The notes: generated by a model not told the origin, from the letters alone. Counted from the stretch's first letter, positions 52,617-62,503 are shown. The stretch: DNA of 64,000 nucleotides from Pseudomonas sp. JM0905a (GCF_014700075.1 NZ_JACXBU010000002.1:248001-312000), one strand, 5' to 3'. Program-made: numbers and translations.

Positions 52617-53480
52617 TCAAGGAACGGCGAAGAAGGGATTGAAACAGTCTGCTACGGCCTGCGCGCCGGCCTCATCGTCCAGGTGCAGGTGATGTTTGCC
52701 GGGCAGGCGGCGCACGTCTATCGCCAGCCCCTCCACCAGACCGGAGAACCTGGGCTCGGTGTGCAGCAGGCCCTGCTCGGCCAGCACCAGCATGGCCGGG
52801 CACCTCACGGCCTGGGCGAACGCCAGGGCATGGGCACGGGTGAGGCGCAGTGGCGACGGCAACGTCAGGCGGCTGTCAGTGCGCCAGGTGTAGCCACCGG
52901 ACACCGGCATCAGGCCGCGTTCGGCGAGCAGCTCGGCGGCCTCGCGGCTGACTCCGCCGGTGCCATGCATGCGTGCCTCGACGGCGCGATCGATGGCGGC
53001 ATAGACCGGCTTGCGCTTGCCCGCCAGGGCGAGTTGCGCGCGCAGCGCCTCGCCCAGTTTGGCCGGGGCCTGCTCGGCTTCGCCCGTGTAGGGCATCAGG
53101 CCGTCGATCAGGGCCAGGCGCTCGACCCGCTCCGGCATGGCGCCGGCCAGCATCACCGAGACGATGGCGCCCATGGAGTGGCCCAACAGGGAGAAGCGCT
53201 CCCACCCCAGTTGTTCGGCCACCAGCAGCACATCGGCAGCGTAGTCCCACAGCAGGTAACTGGCGCCTGGCGCGCGGTGGGCGGACAACCCGTGGCCGGC
53301 GAAGTCCAGGGCGACGATGCGCAGCCCCGGCAGGCGCGGCGCCAGGCGGGAGAAGCTGTTGGCGTTGTCCAGCCAGCCGTGCAGGGCGATCACCGGCTGG
53401 CCGTCTTCGGGGCCGTAAAGGTGCGCGGCCAGTTCGATATGAGGCAGGTTGAGGCGGATTTCCTGGACCTGGGCAGTCAT
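52617..53480 (-). CDS. alpha/beta hydrolase
   Basis: A 287-residue hydrolase. HGWLDNANSF is the oxyanion region, GHSMGA the nucleophile elbow, and a His in LPGKHHLHLD near the C-terminus completes the triad. The start overlaps the stop of the previous hydrolase gene by four bases (ATGA), so the two hydrolases are translationally coupled. A longer frame that runs through the neighbouring gene is an artefact. Substrate unknown. Confidence 0.88.
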   Translation of the reverse strand: MTAQVQEIRLNLPHIELAAHLYGPEDGQPVIALHGWLDNANSFSRLAPRLPGLRIVALDFAGHGLSAHRAPGASYLLWDYAADVLLVAEQLGWERFSLLGHSMGAIVSVMLAGAMPERVERLALIDGLMPYTGEAEQAPAKLGEALRAQLALAGKRKPVYAAIDRAVEARMHGTGGVSREAAELLAERGLMPVSGGYTWRTDSRLTLPSPLRLTRAHALAFAQAVRCPAMLVLAEQGLLHTEPRFSGLVEGLAIDVRRLPGKHHLHLDDEAGAQAVADCFNPFFAVP

Positions 53481-54283
53481 GCACTGGCCTCCTGGTGGCG
53501 ACCGTCCCAGCGGCCGAATACGGATTTGAGCAATTCGGCGGTTTCCTGCGGGCGTTCCAGAGGGAACATGTGCCCGCCGGGCAATGTCAGGTACTCCCCT
53601 TGCGGCACCCGCTTCACCAGCCGCGCATGGTGCGGCAGCACCACTCTGCTGTGGCGCCCGCGCACCAGTGCCAGGGGCACCTTGAGCTGCTGCGGCTTGC
53701 CCGGAATGCGATGGGGCACGCTGCGGTAGATGCTGATTTCGGTGGCGGCGTCGAACTTCAGCCGCAGGGATTCGCCCTGACGCGCCAGGCCGTGGCGGAC
53801 GTAGGCGTCCAGGCACTCGGGGTCGAAGCGGCGGAACAGCGTCTTGCCGGCGAAGTAGTCACGGGCCTCGCTGAAATCGCCGAATTCTTCGCGGCGGCCC
53901 AAGGTGCGGCCGGCGGGAGTGATGCGATCGATGAAGCCGAAACGCTTGGCGGCGCGGATGACGATTCGGTCGGCCAGGGTCAACACCGGCGAGTCCAGCA
54001 TCACCACGCCGCGATAGAGGTCGGGCCTGCGCAGCGCGGCGTGGTAATGCAGGACGCCGCCGAGAGAGTGCCCCAGCCCCCACACCGGCTCGCCACGTCC
54101 TTGCAGGTGATGGATGAGTTCGTCCACCAGGTTTTCCCAGTTATCGTTCACCGGGAAGCGCGGGTCGTGGCCGTGCTGTTCCAGGTGCTCGACGCGGAAG
54201 TCCGGCGCCAGGGCGGAGAACAGCTTGCCGTAGGTGGCCGAAGGGAAGCCGTTGGCATGGGCGAAGAAGATGGTGTGCGACAT
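53477..54283 (-). CDS. alpha/beta hydrolase
   Basis: A 268-residue hydrolase beginning MSHTIFFAHANGFPSATYG. The nucleophile elbow is GHSLGG and the C-terminal His lies in LPGGHMFPLERP, close to the fatty-acyl thioesterase-like group of the family. ATG 54283 gives a typical start (FFAHANGFP is the oxyanion strand). It is first of a coupled pair with the next hydrolase. The ribosome-binding site is weak. Confidence 0.87.
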   Translation of the reverse strand: MSHTIFFAHANGFPSATYGKLFSALAPDFRVEHLEQHGHDPRFPVNDNWENLVDELIHHLQGRGEPVWGLGHSLGGVLHYHAALRRPDLYRGVVMLDSPVLTLADRIVIRAAKRFGFIDRITPAGRTLGRREEFGDFSEARDYFAGKTLFRRFDPECLDAYVRHGLARQGESLRLKFDAATEISIYRSVPHRIPGKPQQLKVPLALVRGRHSRVVLPHHARLVKRVPQGEYLTLPGGHMFPLERPQETAELLKSVFGRWDGRHQEASA

Positions 54284-54368
54284 GGCGTCCAGCTCGTCGG
54301 GGATTGCCGGAGATTCTCCGGCAGCCCCGCGAGCGCGGCAATGACTGTAACCGCCAGTGATGATGGCG

Positions 54369-55019
54369 CTATTGCCAAAAGCCCGGTGCCAGCAGGCGCC
54401 CCACCAGCCCCAGGGCCACCAGCAGGAACACCAGTCCGCACGCCAGGTCGATGGCCGGGGCCGCCCGCAGCAGGCGCTGCTGGTTGCTGGCACGGGTGAG
54501 CACCAGTCCCAGCAGGCTGAACCAGGCCAGGCCCATGCCGAAGAGGATCGCGGCGGCGCCGAACTTGCCGGCAGCGGACATATCCGCCGGGATCAGTCCC
54601 GTCAGCAGCGCGAGGAAGAACACCAGCGCCTTCGGGTTGAACAGGTTGGTGGCCAGGCCGCGCAACCAGGGCCCCAGGCTGGAAGACGGGAGCTGACCAC
54701 TCAGGGCTCCACCTTCGCCCCGTCCACGCCGGAACCAGCTGCGCACGGCACCGACGCCGAGCCAGCCGAGGTAGCTCGCTCCCAGCAGTTGCAACAGGTC
54801 GAAGAGGATGGGTGAGCGGCTGACCAGCAAGGCCACCCCCGTCAGCACCAGGGTGCCGTGGATGAGGATGCCGCAGGCGAGGCCCAGGGCACTGAGCAAG
54901 CCGGCGCGGCGCCCCTGGTGTACCGCGGTGCGGACCACCAGTGCCACGTCGGGGCCGGGGCTGACCAGGGCGATGGCGAACACGGCCGCCAACGTCAGCA
55001 AGACGGAAGTCTCCTGCAT
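54369..55019 (-). CDS. LysE-family amino acid exporter
   Basis: A 216-residue inner-membrane exporter with about six helices. It has the LysE/RhtB opening VSPGPDVALVVRTAVHQGRRAG-type motif (SPGPD at about 20-24) and NLFNPKALVFFLAL. ATG 55019 has GGAG seven bases upstream; the longer frame is unsupported. It lies 43 bases downstream of an AraC-type regulator gene on the same strand, which probably controls it, as in many LysE-regulator pairs. Confidence 0.92.
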   Translation of the reverse strand: MQETSVLLTLAAVFAIALVSPGPDVALVVRTAVHQGRRAGLLSALGLACGILIHGTLVLTGVALLVSRSPILFDLLQLLGASYLGWLGVGAVRSWFRRGRGEGGALSGQLPSSSLGPWLRGLATNLFNPKALVFFLALLTGLIPADMSAAGKFGAAAILFGMGLAWFSLLGLVLTRASNQQRLLRAAPAIDLACGLVFLLVALGLVGRLLAPGFWQ

Positions 55020-55062
55020 GGAAGTTCTCCAGGATGTAGGGGGATTCAGCGGTCTGGGCGGG

Positions 55063-55866
55063 TCAGCGGCTGCGCAGCTTCGCCGGCGGCAGGCCGTAGG
55101 TACGGCGGAACAGCCGCGAGAAATGCGCCTGGTCGTAGAAGCCCAGGTCAAGGGCCACTTCACTCAGGTTCTCGCCTCCCAGCACCCGTGGCAGGGCACG
55201 CTCCAGGCGCAACTGGGTCAGCCACTGGTGGGGTGGCAACCCGCACTGGCGATTGAAGCGCCGCAACGCCTGCCAGGGACTGAGACCGCAGAACGCAGCC
55301 AGTTCCTCCAGGGAGGGTGGCGAGTCCAGCCGCGATTCGAGCCACTCCCGCAGCCGCGCCCAGGTACGCCCGTCGAACCCCTGCTCCGGCTCCCGGACTC
55401 GCAAGGTGGAGCCCTGCCCCAGCAGGTTGGCCAGGGCCGGCCACAACAGGCTCTCCTGCTCCAGCTGCGAGCCCTCGATCAGCGCGCCGTGCAGGCCCTG
55501 CAGCTGGCTGCGCAGCCCGGCGTCGCGGAGGATACTGGTGGTCAGGCGCGGCGCACCCTGGCGGTCGTCGCTGAGGGTGCGGCTGGCTTCGTCCAGCCAA
55601 TGCGGATCAAAGGCCAGCACGCGGATCTGGTAACCCTGGCCATCGACGCCAGCACCATCGTGAATCTGCTCCGGCGCCATCAACAGCACATCCCCGGTGT
55701 CTGCCTGGTGGCTTTCTCCCTGGTGCAGATAACGCTGCCGGCCGCGCACAACCAGCCCCAGGTGGTACTCCAGGTGGAAGTGCCGGGGGAAGCTGAAGCG
55801 CTGGTGCTGGGCGTCGATCAGGCGAACGCCGGGCAGGCAGCTGGGGATGTGATGAGTCTGGTCCAT
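55063..55866 (-). CDS. AraC-family regulator with cupin sensing domain
   Basis: A 267-residue regulator. The N-terminal cupin-like domain (FSFPRHFHLEYHLGLVVRGR, GDVLLMAPEQIHDG) differs from the OruR-like AraC genes elsewhere in the window. The C-terminal domain has two helix-turn-helix units (LEELAAFCGLSPWQALRRFN, LSEVALDLGFYDQAHFSRLF) and ends YGLPPAKLR. Upstream of lysE on the same strand, so it likely regulates amino acid export. ATG 55866 is the natural start; the longer frame runs through repeats. Confidence 0.92.
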   Translation of the reverse strand: MDQTHHIPSCLPGVRLIDAQHQRFSFPRHFHLEYHLGLVVRGRQRYLHQGESHQADTGDVLLMAPEQIHDGAGVDGQGYQIRVLAFDPHWLDEASRTLSDDRQGAPRLTTSILRDAGLRSQLQGLHGALIEGSQLEQESLLWPALANLLGQGSTLRVREPEQGFDGRTWARLREWLESRLDSPPSLEELAAFCGLSPWQALRRFNRQCGLPPHQWLTQLRLERALPRVLGGENLSEVALDLGFYDQAHFSRLFRRTYGLPPAKLRSR

Positions 55867-55924
55867 GGGCGCCACTTTACTCCGTGGCGCCGGGCGGTTC
55901 TTGGACAAAATTGCGGGGTTGGTT

Positions 55925-56017
55925 GATGGGTATCGCTTCGCTCCACCCATCCTACGGGTGTTGTAGGGGGATTCAGCCCACGTTGACCTCCGATGGTGGG
56001 CTGAAGCCCCCCCTACG
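55925..56017. repeat. two adjacent short inverted-repeat elements
   Basis: 55925-55956 is a GATGGGTATCGCTTCGCTCC hairpin followed by ACCCATCCTACG, a motif I remember as scattered through many proteobacterial genomes. 55962-56017 is a second copy of the TGTAGGG...GGGCTGAAGCCC element seen at 47024-47081. Its right edge reaches into the thioesterase gene and supplies that gene's TAG stop. Confidence 0.8.
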
Positions 56018-56456
56018 CACGTGGAGGCTCGGCACCCAACGGGACGATGGCCATGGTCAGGCGGGAAATGCAGCTCGGCTTGCCGTCTTCCCCGGCCAGG
56101 CGAATGTCCCACACGTGGGTGGTGCGCCCCAGGTGCACCGGCCGGGCGACGGCGGTGACGCGACCACTGCGCACACCGCGCAGGTGGTTGGCGTTCACTT
56201 CCAGGCCGACGCAGTAGAAGCGGCTGTTGTCGATGCACAGGTAGCTGGCGGTAGAACCCAGGGTTTCCGCCAGCACTACCGAGGCGCCGCCATGGAGCAG
56301 GCCGTAGGGCTGGTGGGTACGCCGGTCGACCACCATGCTGGCGGTCAGGGATTGGTCGTCGTAGGCCTCGAAGCGGATGTCCAGGCCTTCTCCGATCGTG
56401 TTCTTCAGGGATTCGTTGAGTTGCGCAAGATCCGGGGTTTGGTTCCACAGGCCCAT
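56013..56456 (-). CDS. hotdog-fold acyl-CoA thioesterase (PaaI/EntH type)
   Basis: A 147-residue single hotdog domain that hydrolyses acyl-CoA or aryl-CoA. The family motif YGLLHGGASVVLAETLGS contains the catalytic region and is followed by VGLEVNANHLRGVRSGRVTA. ATG 56456 has AAGGAG seven bases upstream. It lies 50 bases downstream of an acyl-CoA ligase gene on the same strand, so ligase and thioesterase are probably co-transcribed. The stop codon lies in a repeat element. Confidence 0.93.
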   Translation of the reverse strand: MGLWNQTPDLAQLNESLKNTIGEGLDIRFEAYDDQSLTASMVVDRRTHQPYGLLHGGASVVLAETLGSTASYLCIDNSRFYCVGLEVNANHLRGVRSGRVTAVARPVHLGRTTHVWDIRLAGEDGKPSCISRLTMAIVPLGAEPPRA

Positions 56457-56506
56457 GAGGTCACTCCTTGTGGGGTGCCGGGACACGGGGTCCCGGCCAG
56501 ACGGAT

Positions 56507-58174
56507 TCATTCGTGCCAGACAACTGCTTCCTGGCGTTCGAGCCATTCGGGGAAGCGCTTGCCGTAGGCATCTTCGACGATGTTGCGCTTGATCTTCAGC
56601 GTCGGGGTGAGGAAACCGTTGTCCACCGCCCAGACCTCCTTGACCAGCACCAGCCCCTGCAGACGCTCATGCTTGTCGAGGTCGCCGTTGACCTCTTCCA
56701 GCAGGCTGCGCAGGCTGATTTCCAGATCGGCGCGGGCTCCGTTCGCCGCTTCCCGCCGCCCTACCTCGGACAGCACGCAAAGCGCCATCGGCTGCGGCAG
56801 GCCATCGCCCACCACACACACCTGCTCGATGCGCGGATGCACGGCCAGACGATTCTCGATAGGCGCCGGGGCCACGTACTTGCCCTTGCTGGTCTTGAAG
56901 ATTTCCTTGATGCGTCCGGTCAGGCGCAGGTTGCCCTTGGCGTCCTGCTCACCCTTGTCGCCGGTGCGCAGGTAGCCGTCCACGGTGATGGTTTCAGCGG
57001 TCTTCGCCGGGTCCTTGTAGTAGCCCTGCATGGTGGCGCCGCTGCGCACCAGCACTTCGCCCTCCTCGCTGATGCGGACTTCCACGCCCGGGCTGTTGCG
57101 GCCGATCCAGCCGGGCATCACTTCGCCCTTGCGGCACAGATGGGAGTAGCCGCAGTTCTCGGTCATGCCGTAGACCTCCAGCACTTCCAGACCGAGGCGC
57201 TTGTACCAGTCCAGCAGTGCGCCGGGCACCGGTGCCGCGCCGCACAGCGCGTTGCGCACGGCATCCAGGCCAAGGCCGGCTAGTACTTTACGGCCGACGA
57301 TGCGGCCGATGATGGGCAGCCCGAGCATGCGGTCGAGCTTCTTCGCCGGCATCTTCGCGTAGACGCCCATCTGGAACTTGGTCCAGATCCGCGGCACGCC
57401 GAAGATGGCCGTCGGCCGGGCCCGGCGCAGGTCGTCGAGGAAGGTTTCCAGGCTTTCGGCGAAAAACACCGTCTGCCCGGCGTAGAGCGAACCCATTTCG
57501 ACGAACATGCGCTCGGCCACGTGGCACAGCGGCAGGTAGGACAGCAGGCGGTCTTGCTCGCCGGTCTGGAACATGTCCATGCCGTGGGTGGCGGCGAAAG
57601 CGAAGTTGCTGAAGTTGTGCATCACGCCCTTGGGCGTGCCGGTGGTGCCGGAGGTATAGATGATGGTGGCGAGCTGGTCGGGGGCGCTGCGGGGGCTGTC
57701 CTGGATCGGGTTGACAGCCTGCAGGTCGGCCCAGCTGAAGTCGAATGCGCCAGACGGGTGAATCGGCAGCGCGATGGTTGGAACACCTTCGGGCACGCCG
57801 CTCGCCATTGCGGGCCAATCGTCGAGCTTGCCGATGAAGGCCAGCGCCGATTCGGAATGCGCCAGCACCTGCTGGACCGATTCGGCGGTGAGGTTGGGAT
57901 ACAGGGGAACGGAAACGTGGCCGGCCATCCAGATGGCGAGGTCGGCGATGATCCAGTGGGCGCAGTTCTTGGAGATGATTGCGATGCGGCTGCCCTGGGG
58001 CAGGTCGCGCCCCCGCAGCCAACTGGCGGCCCGGCGGGCCTGCTCACCTACCTCCCCCCAGGTCAGCTCCTCGATCCTTCCACCGCCTAGCGGCTGGACC
58101 AGGTAGCGCTTGTTCGGGTGACGGGCTTCACGCTCAAAAAACACTTCAAGCGGCAAACGGACTGCATCAGCCAC
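56507..58174 (-). CDS. AMP-binding long-chain acyl-CoA ligase family enzyme
   Basis: A 555-residue adenylate-forming enzyme that activates a carboxylic acid to its CoA thioester. The AMP-binding loop YTSGTTGTPKGVM is at about 173-185, the A5 motif YGMTENCGYS and the A7-A8 region YLRTGDKGEQD, LTGRIKEIFKTSKGKYVAPA are all in place. The start is GTG 58174, with GGAGGAGG upstream; an ATG 13 codons earlier lacks support. It resembles FadD15/long-chain ligases that keep a helical C-terminus. Paired with a thioesterase downstream. Substrate unknown. Confidence 0.92.
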   Translation of the reverse strand: MADAVRLPLEVFFEREARHPNKRYLVQPLGGGRIEELTWGEVGEQARRAASWLRGRDLPQGSRIAIISKNCAHWIIADLAIWMAGHVSVPLYPNLTAESVQQVLAHSESALAFIGKLDDWPAMASGVPEGVPTIALPIHPSGAFDFSWADLQAVNPIQDSPRSAPDQLATIIYTSGTTGTPKGVMHNFSNFAFAATHGMDMFQTGEQDRLLSYLPLCHVAERMFVEMGSLYAGQTVFFAESLETFLDDLRRARPTAIFGVPRIWTKFQMGVYAKMPAKKLDRMLGLPIIGRIVGRKVLAGLGLDAVRNALCGAAPVPGALLDWYKRLGLEVLEVYGMTENCGYSHLCRKGEVMPGWIGRNSPGVEVRISEEGEVLVRSGATMQGYYKDPAKTAETITVDGYLRTGDKGEQDAKGNLRLTGRIKEIFKTSKGKYVAPAPIENRLAVHPRIEQVCVVGDGLPQPMALCVLSEVGRREAANGARADLEISLRSLLEEVNGDLDKHERLQGLVLVKEVWAVDNGFLTPTLKIKRNIVEDAYGKRFPEWLERQEAVVWHE

Positions 58175-58278
58175 AGGGCCTCCTCCTTTGTTCTTTTTGT
58201 GGGGGACAACCAAGCACTTGCTTGGGCGACTATTCCACGCACCCGGAGGAGGCGCAAGTTAAGAAATGTTGCGATTCG

Positions 58279-58743
58279 TCAGTGACGGCGAACGTGGTGC
58301 ACGGTGCGCAGGGACATCAGCCCGGGCACCAGCAGGTCGCCTTCCAGCTCGGCCAGACTGGCCGTGCCCATGGGCACAGGTTCCTGGCGATGGCCGTGGA
58401 TCAGGAAGCCCGCGAGGTCGCTGACGAAGGGGTTGTGGGTGACCAGCAGGAGGTCCTGTTCACCGCGCTCGGCGAGGAAGTCGAGGGCTTCCCGCGGGTC
58501 GCTGTCGGGGGTCAGCCAGGGGACTGTCCCAACTGCGGCGTTGAAGCCCAGGGCATCACGAACCAGTTCAGCAGTCTGCTGCGCCCGCACGTACGGGCTG
58601 GCGAGAATCGCCCCCAGCGGTCGGCCGGCAAGCACGGCTGCGGTCTGCAGCACATCCTTCCGGCCGTGGCGGGTCAGCTCGCGCTGCGCATCGGTGGCGG
58701 CGCGGGGTTCGGCCTCACCGTGGCGCAGCAGCCAGAGCCTCAT
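58279..58743 (-). CDS. sixA: SixA phosphohistidine phosphatase
   Basis: A 154-residue histidine phosphatase. The catalytic RHGEAE places the phospho-accepting His at residue 8, and THNPFVSDLAG carries the second His. SixA removes phosphate from histidine in phosphotransfer proteins, in E. coli ArcB and the nitrogen PTS. It overlaps the DUF4389 gene by four bases (ATGA), in a gpsA-DUF4389-sixA operon. Confidence 0.94.
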   Translation of the reverse strand: MRLWLLRHGEAEPRAATDAQRELTRHGRKDVLQTAAVLAGRPLGAILASPYVRAQQTAELVRDALGFNAAVGTVPWLTPDSDPREALDFLAERGEQDLLLVTHNPFVSDLAGFLIHGHRQEPVPMGTASLAELEGDLLVPGLMSLRTVHHVRRH

Positions 58744-59087
58744 AGTTTGGGCTCTTCGTCACGCACCGGGTGGGCGGCCGGCGGCACTTCGTGTGCGGCT
58801 TCGCCCTGGGGGGCGCTGGCCTCGGGCCAATCGGCGAAGGGCCAGGGCTTCTCTTCGGTATTGAAGGTGCCGAAGCGGCCGATCTGCGTCAGGTACTGGC
58901 TGAGACTGTCACCGAAGGACAGCAGGCCGCCGTTGGGCGCGCCGTAGAACGCGCGGTAGCCGAGTTGCAGCAGCACCACGGCACCGAGGACGATCTCGGC
59001 CAACTGCCAGACGATGACGAAAATGAGCATCCACAGGACGCGCAGCAGGATGTGTTCGCGCTGCAGGTCTTCGCGCTCTTCGCTCAT
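58740..59087 (-). CDS. DUF4389 membrane protein
   Basis: A 115-residue protein with a hydrophobic N-terminal half (LWMLIFVIVWQLAEIVLGAV) that forms one or two membrane helices, and a soluble, proline-rich C-terminal tail. It fits the DUF4389 family, which is commonly next to sixA in Pseudomonas. Function unknown. It lies 28 bases after gpsA and overlaps sixA. Confidence 0.88.
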   Translation of the reverse strand: MSEEREDLQREHILLRVLWMLIFVIVWQLAEIVLGAVVLLQLGYRAFYGAPNGGLLSFGDSLSQYLTQIGRFGTFNTEEKPWPFADWPEASAPQGEAAHEVPPAAHPVRDEEPKL

Positions 59088-59115
59088 GGGGGATCTCCTT
59101 GTCCGAAAGGGTGAA

Positions 59116-60138
59116 TCAGAAACCGGTGGTTGGAATGAAGTCTACGTCGGTCTTGGGCTCGCCGCGCATCAGCAACTCGATCACCTGAGCCAGCGTACGC
59201 CCCTCGAAAAGGATGGCATGCAGGCCCGCGACCAGCGGCATGTAGACCTGCAGCTCCTCGGCACGGGTCTTGAGTACCTTGAGGGTGTTGACGCCTTCGG
59301 CCACCTCGCCCAGGCGCGCCACGGCGTCTTCCAGCGACAGGCCTTCGCCCAGCGCGTAGCCCACCTGGTAGTTGCGGCTCTTGGGCGAGGAGCAGGTGAC
59401 GATCAGGTCGCCCACGCCGGCCAGGCCGAGAAATGTCATGGGATTGGCGCCGAGCTTGACCGCGAAGCGGGTCATTTCCGCCAGGGCGCGAGTGATCAGC
59501 ATGCTCTTGGTGTTCTCGCCCATGTCCAACGCGGCGGCCATGCCTGCGATGATGGCGTAGACGTTCTTCAGGGCGCCGCCCAGCTCGACGCCGAAGCGAT
59601 CCTGGCTGGCGTAGACGCGGAAGGTGCGGCCATGCAGGGCCGACTGCACGCGCTTGCAGAGTTCGGCGTCCTCGCTGGCGACCACAGTGGCAGTCAGAGC
59701 GTGGTCGGCGATTTCCTTGGCCAGGTTGGGGCCGGAAATCACGCCGATGCGGGCGTCCGGGGCCACCTCTTCAAGAATCTGGCTCATCAGCTTGAAGCTT
59801 TGCGCTTCGATGCCCTTGGTGGTGCTGACCAGCAGCTTGCCGGCCAATTGCCCGGCCACCGGCTCCAGCACCTTGCGCAGCGCGCTGGACGGCAGGGCAA
59901 CGAACACCAACTCGCAATCGGCGAGCACGCCGGACAGGTCGGTATCCGGCTCTACGCCGGGGAGGATCGTCACGCCCTTGAGATAGCGTGGGTTCTCGCG
60001 CTGGGTACGGATCGCCTCGGCCTGTTCCGGGTCGCGCATCCAGTGCCGCACGCGCTGGCCGTTCTCGGCCAGCAGGTTGGCGATGGCGGTGCCGAAGCTG
60101 CCGCCGCCGAGCACCGCAACGGGTTGCTGTTCAGTCAT
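59116..60138 (-). CDS. gpsA: glycerol-3-phosphate dehydrogenase (NAD(P)+)
   Basis: Reduces dihydroxyacetone phosphate to sn-glycerol 3-phosphate for phospholipid synthesis. The 340-residue protein has the NAD motif [19 protein letters not shown], the lysine-containing [12 protein letters not shown] and the [12 protein letters not shown] block. ATG 60138 is fixed by the conserved opening [13 protein letters not shown]; the longer frame is spurious. First gene of the operon with DUF4389 and sixA. Confidence 0.96.
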   Translation of the reverse strand: MTEQQPVAVLGGGSFGTAIANLLAENGQRVRHWMRDPEQAEAIRTQRENPRYLKGVTILPGVEPDTDLSGVLADCELVFVALPSSALRKVLEPVAGQLAGKLLVSTTKGIEAQSFKLMSQILEEVAPDARIGVISGPNLAKEIADHALTATVVASEDAELCKRVQSALHGRTFRVYASQDRFGVELGGALKNVYAIIAGMAAALDMGENTKSMLITRALAEMTRFAVKLGANPMTFLGLAGVGDLIVTCSSPKSRNYQVGYALGEGLSLEDAVARLGEVAEGVNTLKVLKTRAEELQVYMPLVAGLHAILFEGRTLAQVIELLMRGEPKTDVDFIPTTGF

Positions 60139-60460
60139 AACGGGTCCATGTAGGCCATAGGAATGGCGAATCCACGCATTATACGGAGGCGCCGCCTGCC
60201 AGCCAGCCTCTATCCAGGGCCCTTGCGCTGGAAAAGCGCCCATCCTCGGTTAAGATTCCGCAGGTTTTGGCGCCAATTGCGCCCCTTGGTTCCCCGGCAA
60301 TCTCAACGCAGCAAAATTTCCCGCAGCATCGGGGCGCAACGGGACTAAAGTTCCAGCATAGAACCGCTCCACGGATGATCTCGCACCGAGGCAATTGGAA
60401 GATGTGCCCAACCTCCCCACGACGCCCGACCCCTCCCGCAGCTCAAGGAGCGGCGCACCT
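60139..60460. other. divergent promoter region between gpsA and the hybrid kinase gene
   Basis: 322 bases with no supported gene. It holds the promoters of both genes. Several imperfect inverted repeats are present (for example GGCGCCAATTGCGCC near 60270-60284) but none convincing as a known operator or terminator. Confidence 0.4.
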
Positions 60461-62368
60461 ATGACCTTGCGGCGCCGCTGGGACATCCATACCCGCACCC
60501 AGCTCATCAGCCTCGGCCCGGCACTGCTACTGACCCTGCTGCTCACCGGTTTCTTCACCTTCGCCCGCTTGCAGGACCTGCGCCAGGAGCTGAACCACAC
60601 CGGCCAGCTGATCGCCAGCCAACTTGCCCCGGCGGCGGAATACGGCGTGGTCACCGGCAACCTGGAAGTGCTGGAAGGCCTGCTCCAGGCCAGCCTGGGC
60701 ACACCCCACGTGCGCTTCCTCGAAGTACGCGACCGCGCCGACAACATCCTCGTTTACCTGGAACAGCAGGAAAGCCTGGAAAAGAGCAGCACCCAGGTGG
60801 AAGTCTTCCACGCGCCCATCATCCAGCAGCAGCCCCACCTGCAGGCCCAACGCACCTACGCCAGGGGCGACGGCCGCAGCAACGACAGTAACTACCTGGG
60901 CCGCGTCGTGGTCGGCATGTCCAACGACGCTTTCAGCAGCCGCCAGCAGGAAATCCTCCTCAAGGCCACAGTGCTGGCCCTGATCGCGCTGCTCCTCACC
61001 TTCCTCCTCGCCCGCCGCCTGGCCACCCGCCTGTCGCAGCCCATCAGCGCCATGGGCGACGCGGTCAAGGCCATTCAGGATGGCAACTACAACGCCAGCT
61101 TGCCCGTGGTAGATGACAGCGAATTGGGCGACCTCAGCCGCCACATCAACAATCTCGCCGGCGGCCTCGAACAGGCCAGCCAGGAGCAGCAGCAGGCGAT
61201 GGGCCAGTTGATCAAGGCGCGCGAGGAAGCGGAAATGGCGAACCGCGCAAAATCCGACTTCCTGGCGATGATGAGCCACGAACTGCGCACCCCCATGAAC
61301 GGCGTCCTGGGCATGCTGCAGCTGCTGGAAACCACCGAGATGACCGATGAACAGGCCGAATACGCGGCGCTGGCCACGGAATCCACCGAGCACCTGCTGA
61401 AGGTGATCAACGACATCCTCGATTTCTCCCGCATCGAGCGTGGCGCACTGGAACTGGAGCGCATCCCCTTCAACCTGCTGGACCTGATCCTGGGCTCGGT
61501 GCAGGTGTTCCAGCACAGCGCCCAGCAGCGCGGGCTGGCCCTGACGCTGGACACCCAGGAAGGCCTGGAGCGGGTCGAGGTGCACGGCGACCCAACGCGC
61601 CTGCGGCAAATCCTGGTCAATCTGGTGGGTAATGCCCTGAAATTCACCGAAGAAGGCGGCATCAAGGTGGAAACCCGCTGGCAGGCGCTGGACAGCGAAG
61701 TGCTCTGGCTCACCTGCGCGGTCCATGACAGCGGCATCGGCATCCCGCCGGACCGCCTGGAACACATGTTCGACGCCTTCCAGCAGGCCGATCATTCGAT
61801 CTCCCGCCGCTACGGCGGCACCGGCCTCGGGCTGCCCATCGCGCGTACCCTGGCCGAACGCATGGGCGGCACCCTGCGCGCCGAGAGCCATGAAGGCTCG
61901 GGTTCGATCTTCACCCTGGAAATTCCCCTGCCGTTCCGTCCCCAGAGCTCGGAAACGCTGGGCGACCAGGCCCATGGGCACGGCGCGGGCACCGGCCAGC
62001 ACGTGCTGCTGGTGGAGGACAACCCGGTGAACCAGACCGTGATCGAGGCCATGCTGCGCAGCCTCGGCTATCAGGTGAGCCTGGTGGGCGACGGTGCCCA
62101 GGCGGTGCATCAGGCCTCGCGCCATGACTATGCCGCCATCCTCATGGACTGCCGCCTGCCGGTTCTCGACGGTTACGAGGCCACGCGCCAGATTCGCCAG
62201 ATGAATGGCGGCGCCACGCTGCCGATTATCGCCCTGACCGCCAACGCCCTGCAGGGCGACCGCGAGGCCTGCCTGGCCGCGGGAATGAACGACTACCTGG
62301 CCAAACCCTTCAAACGGGCTGACCTGCTGCGCGTCATGCAGCGCTGGTTGAGCAAGCCGTCGGACTGA
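60461..62368 (+). CDS. hybrid sensor histidine kinase (PA1611-like)
   Basis: A 635-residue membrane hybrid kinase. It has two membrane helices (about 20-38 and 168-185) with a periplasmic sensor between them, HAMP (about 185-240), HisKA with His273 in [12 protein letters not shown], an ATPase domain with GTGLGLPIA, and a C-terminal receiver with Asp563 in [11 protein letters not shown] and Lys in LAKPFK. There is no HPt domain, so phosphate must pass to a separate HPt protein. Position upstream of fabA and layout match the P. aeruginosa kinase that works in the RetS/Gac network. AAGGAG lies ten bases before the ATG. Confidence 0.93.
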   Translation: MTLRRRWDIHTRTQLISLGPALLLTLLLTGFFTFARLQDLRQELNHTGQLIASQLAPAAEYGVVTGNLEVLEGLLQASLGTPHVRFLEVRDRADNILVYLEQQESLEKSSTQVEVFHAPIIQQQPHLQAQRTYARGDGRSNDSNYLGRVVVGMSNDAFSSRQQEILLKATVLALIALLLTFLLARRLATRLSQPISAMGDAVKAIQDGNYNASLPVVDDSELGDLSRHINNLAGGLEQASQEQQQAMGQLIKAREEAEMANRAKSDFLAMMSHELRTPMNGVLGMLQLLETTEMTDEQAEYAALATESTEHLLKVINDILDFSRIERGALELERIPFNLLDLILGSVQVFQHSAQQRGLALTLDTQEGLERVEVHGDPTRLRQILVNLVGNALKFTEEGGIKVETRWQALDSEVLWLTCAVHDSGIGIPPDRLEHMFDAFQQADHSISRRYGGTGLGLPIARTLAERMGGTLRAESHEGSGSIFTLEIPLPFRPQSSETLGDQAHGHGAGTGQHVLLVEDNPVNQTVIEAMLRSLGYQVSLVGDGAQAVHQASRHDYAAILMDCRLPVLDGYEATRQIRQMNGGATLPIIALTANALQGDREACLAAGMNDYLAKPFKRADLLRVMQRWLSKPSD

Positions 62369-62392
62369 AACGATTGGTGCCGTTTCCAGACA

Positions 62393-62420
62393 TTCGTCGA
62401 GTGTCCGGGAATGTTAAAGT
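62393..62420 (+). promoter_or_regulatory. candidate fabA promoter
   Basis: TTCGTC and TAAAGT are separated by 16 bases, with a TG one base before the -10 box, about 210 bases before the fabA ATG. It is a modest match, suggested by position only. Confidence 0.3.
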
Positions 62421-62483
62421 GCGAGACGCTTTGCGCGCGGGAGGTCCCCCCGGCAGCCCTTTGCGACGGGCTGTGGTCACATC

Positions 62484-62503
62484 AGGTGAACGACTGTGCT
62501 CGG
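62484..62503. promoter_or_regulatory. possible DesT-like site upstream of fabA
   Basis: AGGTGAACGACTGTGCTCGG shares the GTGAACG half and a CTCG end with the DesT operator as I recall it from P. aeruginosa (GTGAACGCTTGTTGACTC), but the second half is shortened. Treat as a weak lead. Confidence 0.25.

Noticed and set aside
52617-53816. Single 399-residue hydrolase
   Set aside because: The N-terminal third is antiphase to the neighbouring hydrolase gene. ATG 53480, with a four-base overlap, is the real start.
62454-62473. Terminator after the hybrid kinase gene (CAGCCC/GGGCTG hairpin)
   Set aside because: The stem is short and lacks a T run. It may be part of the fabA leader instead.
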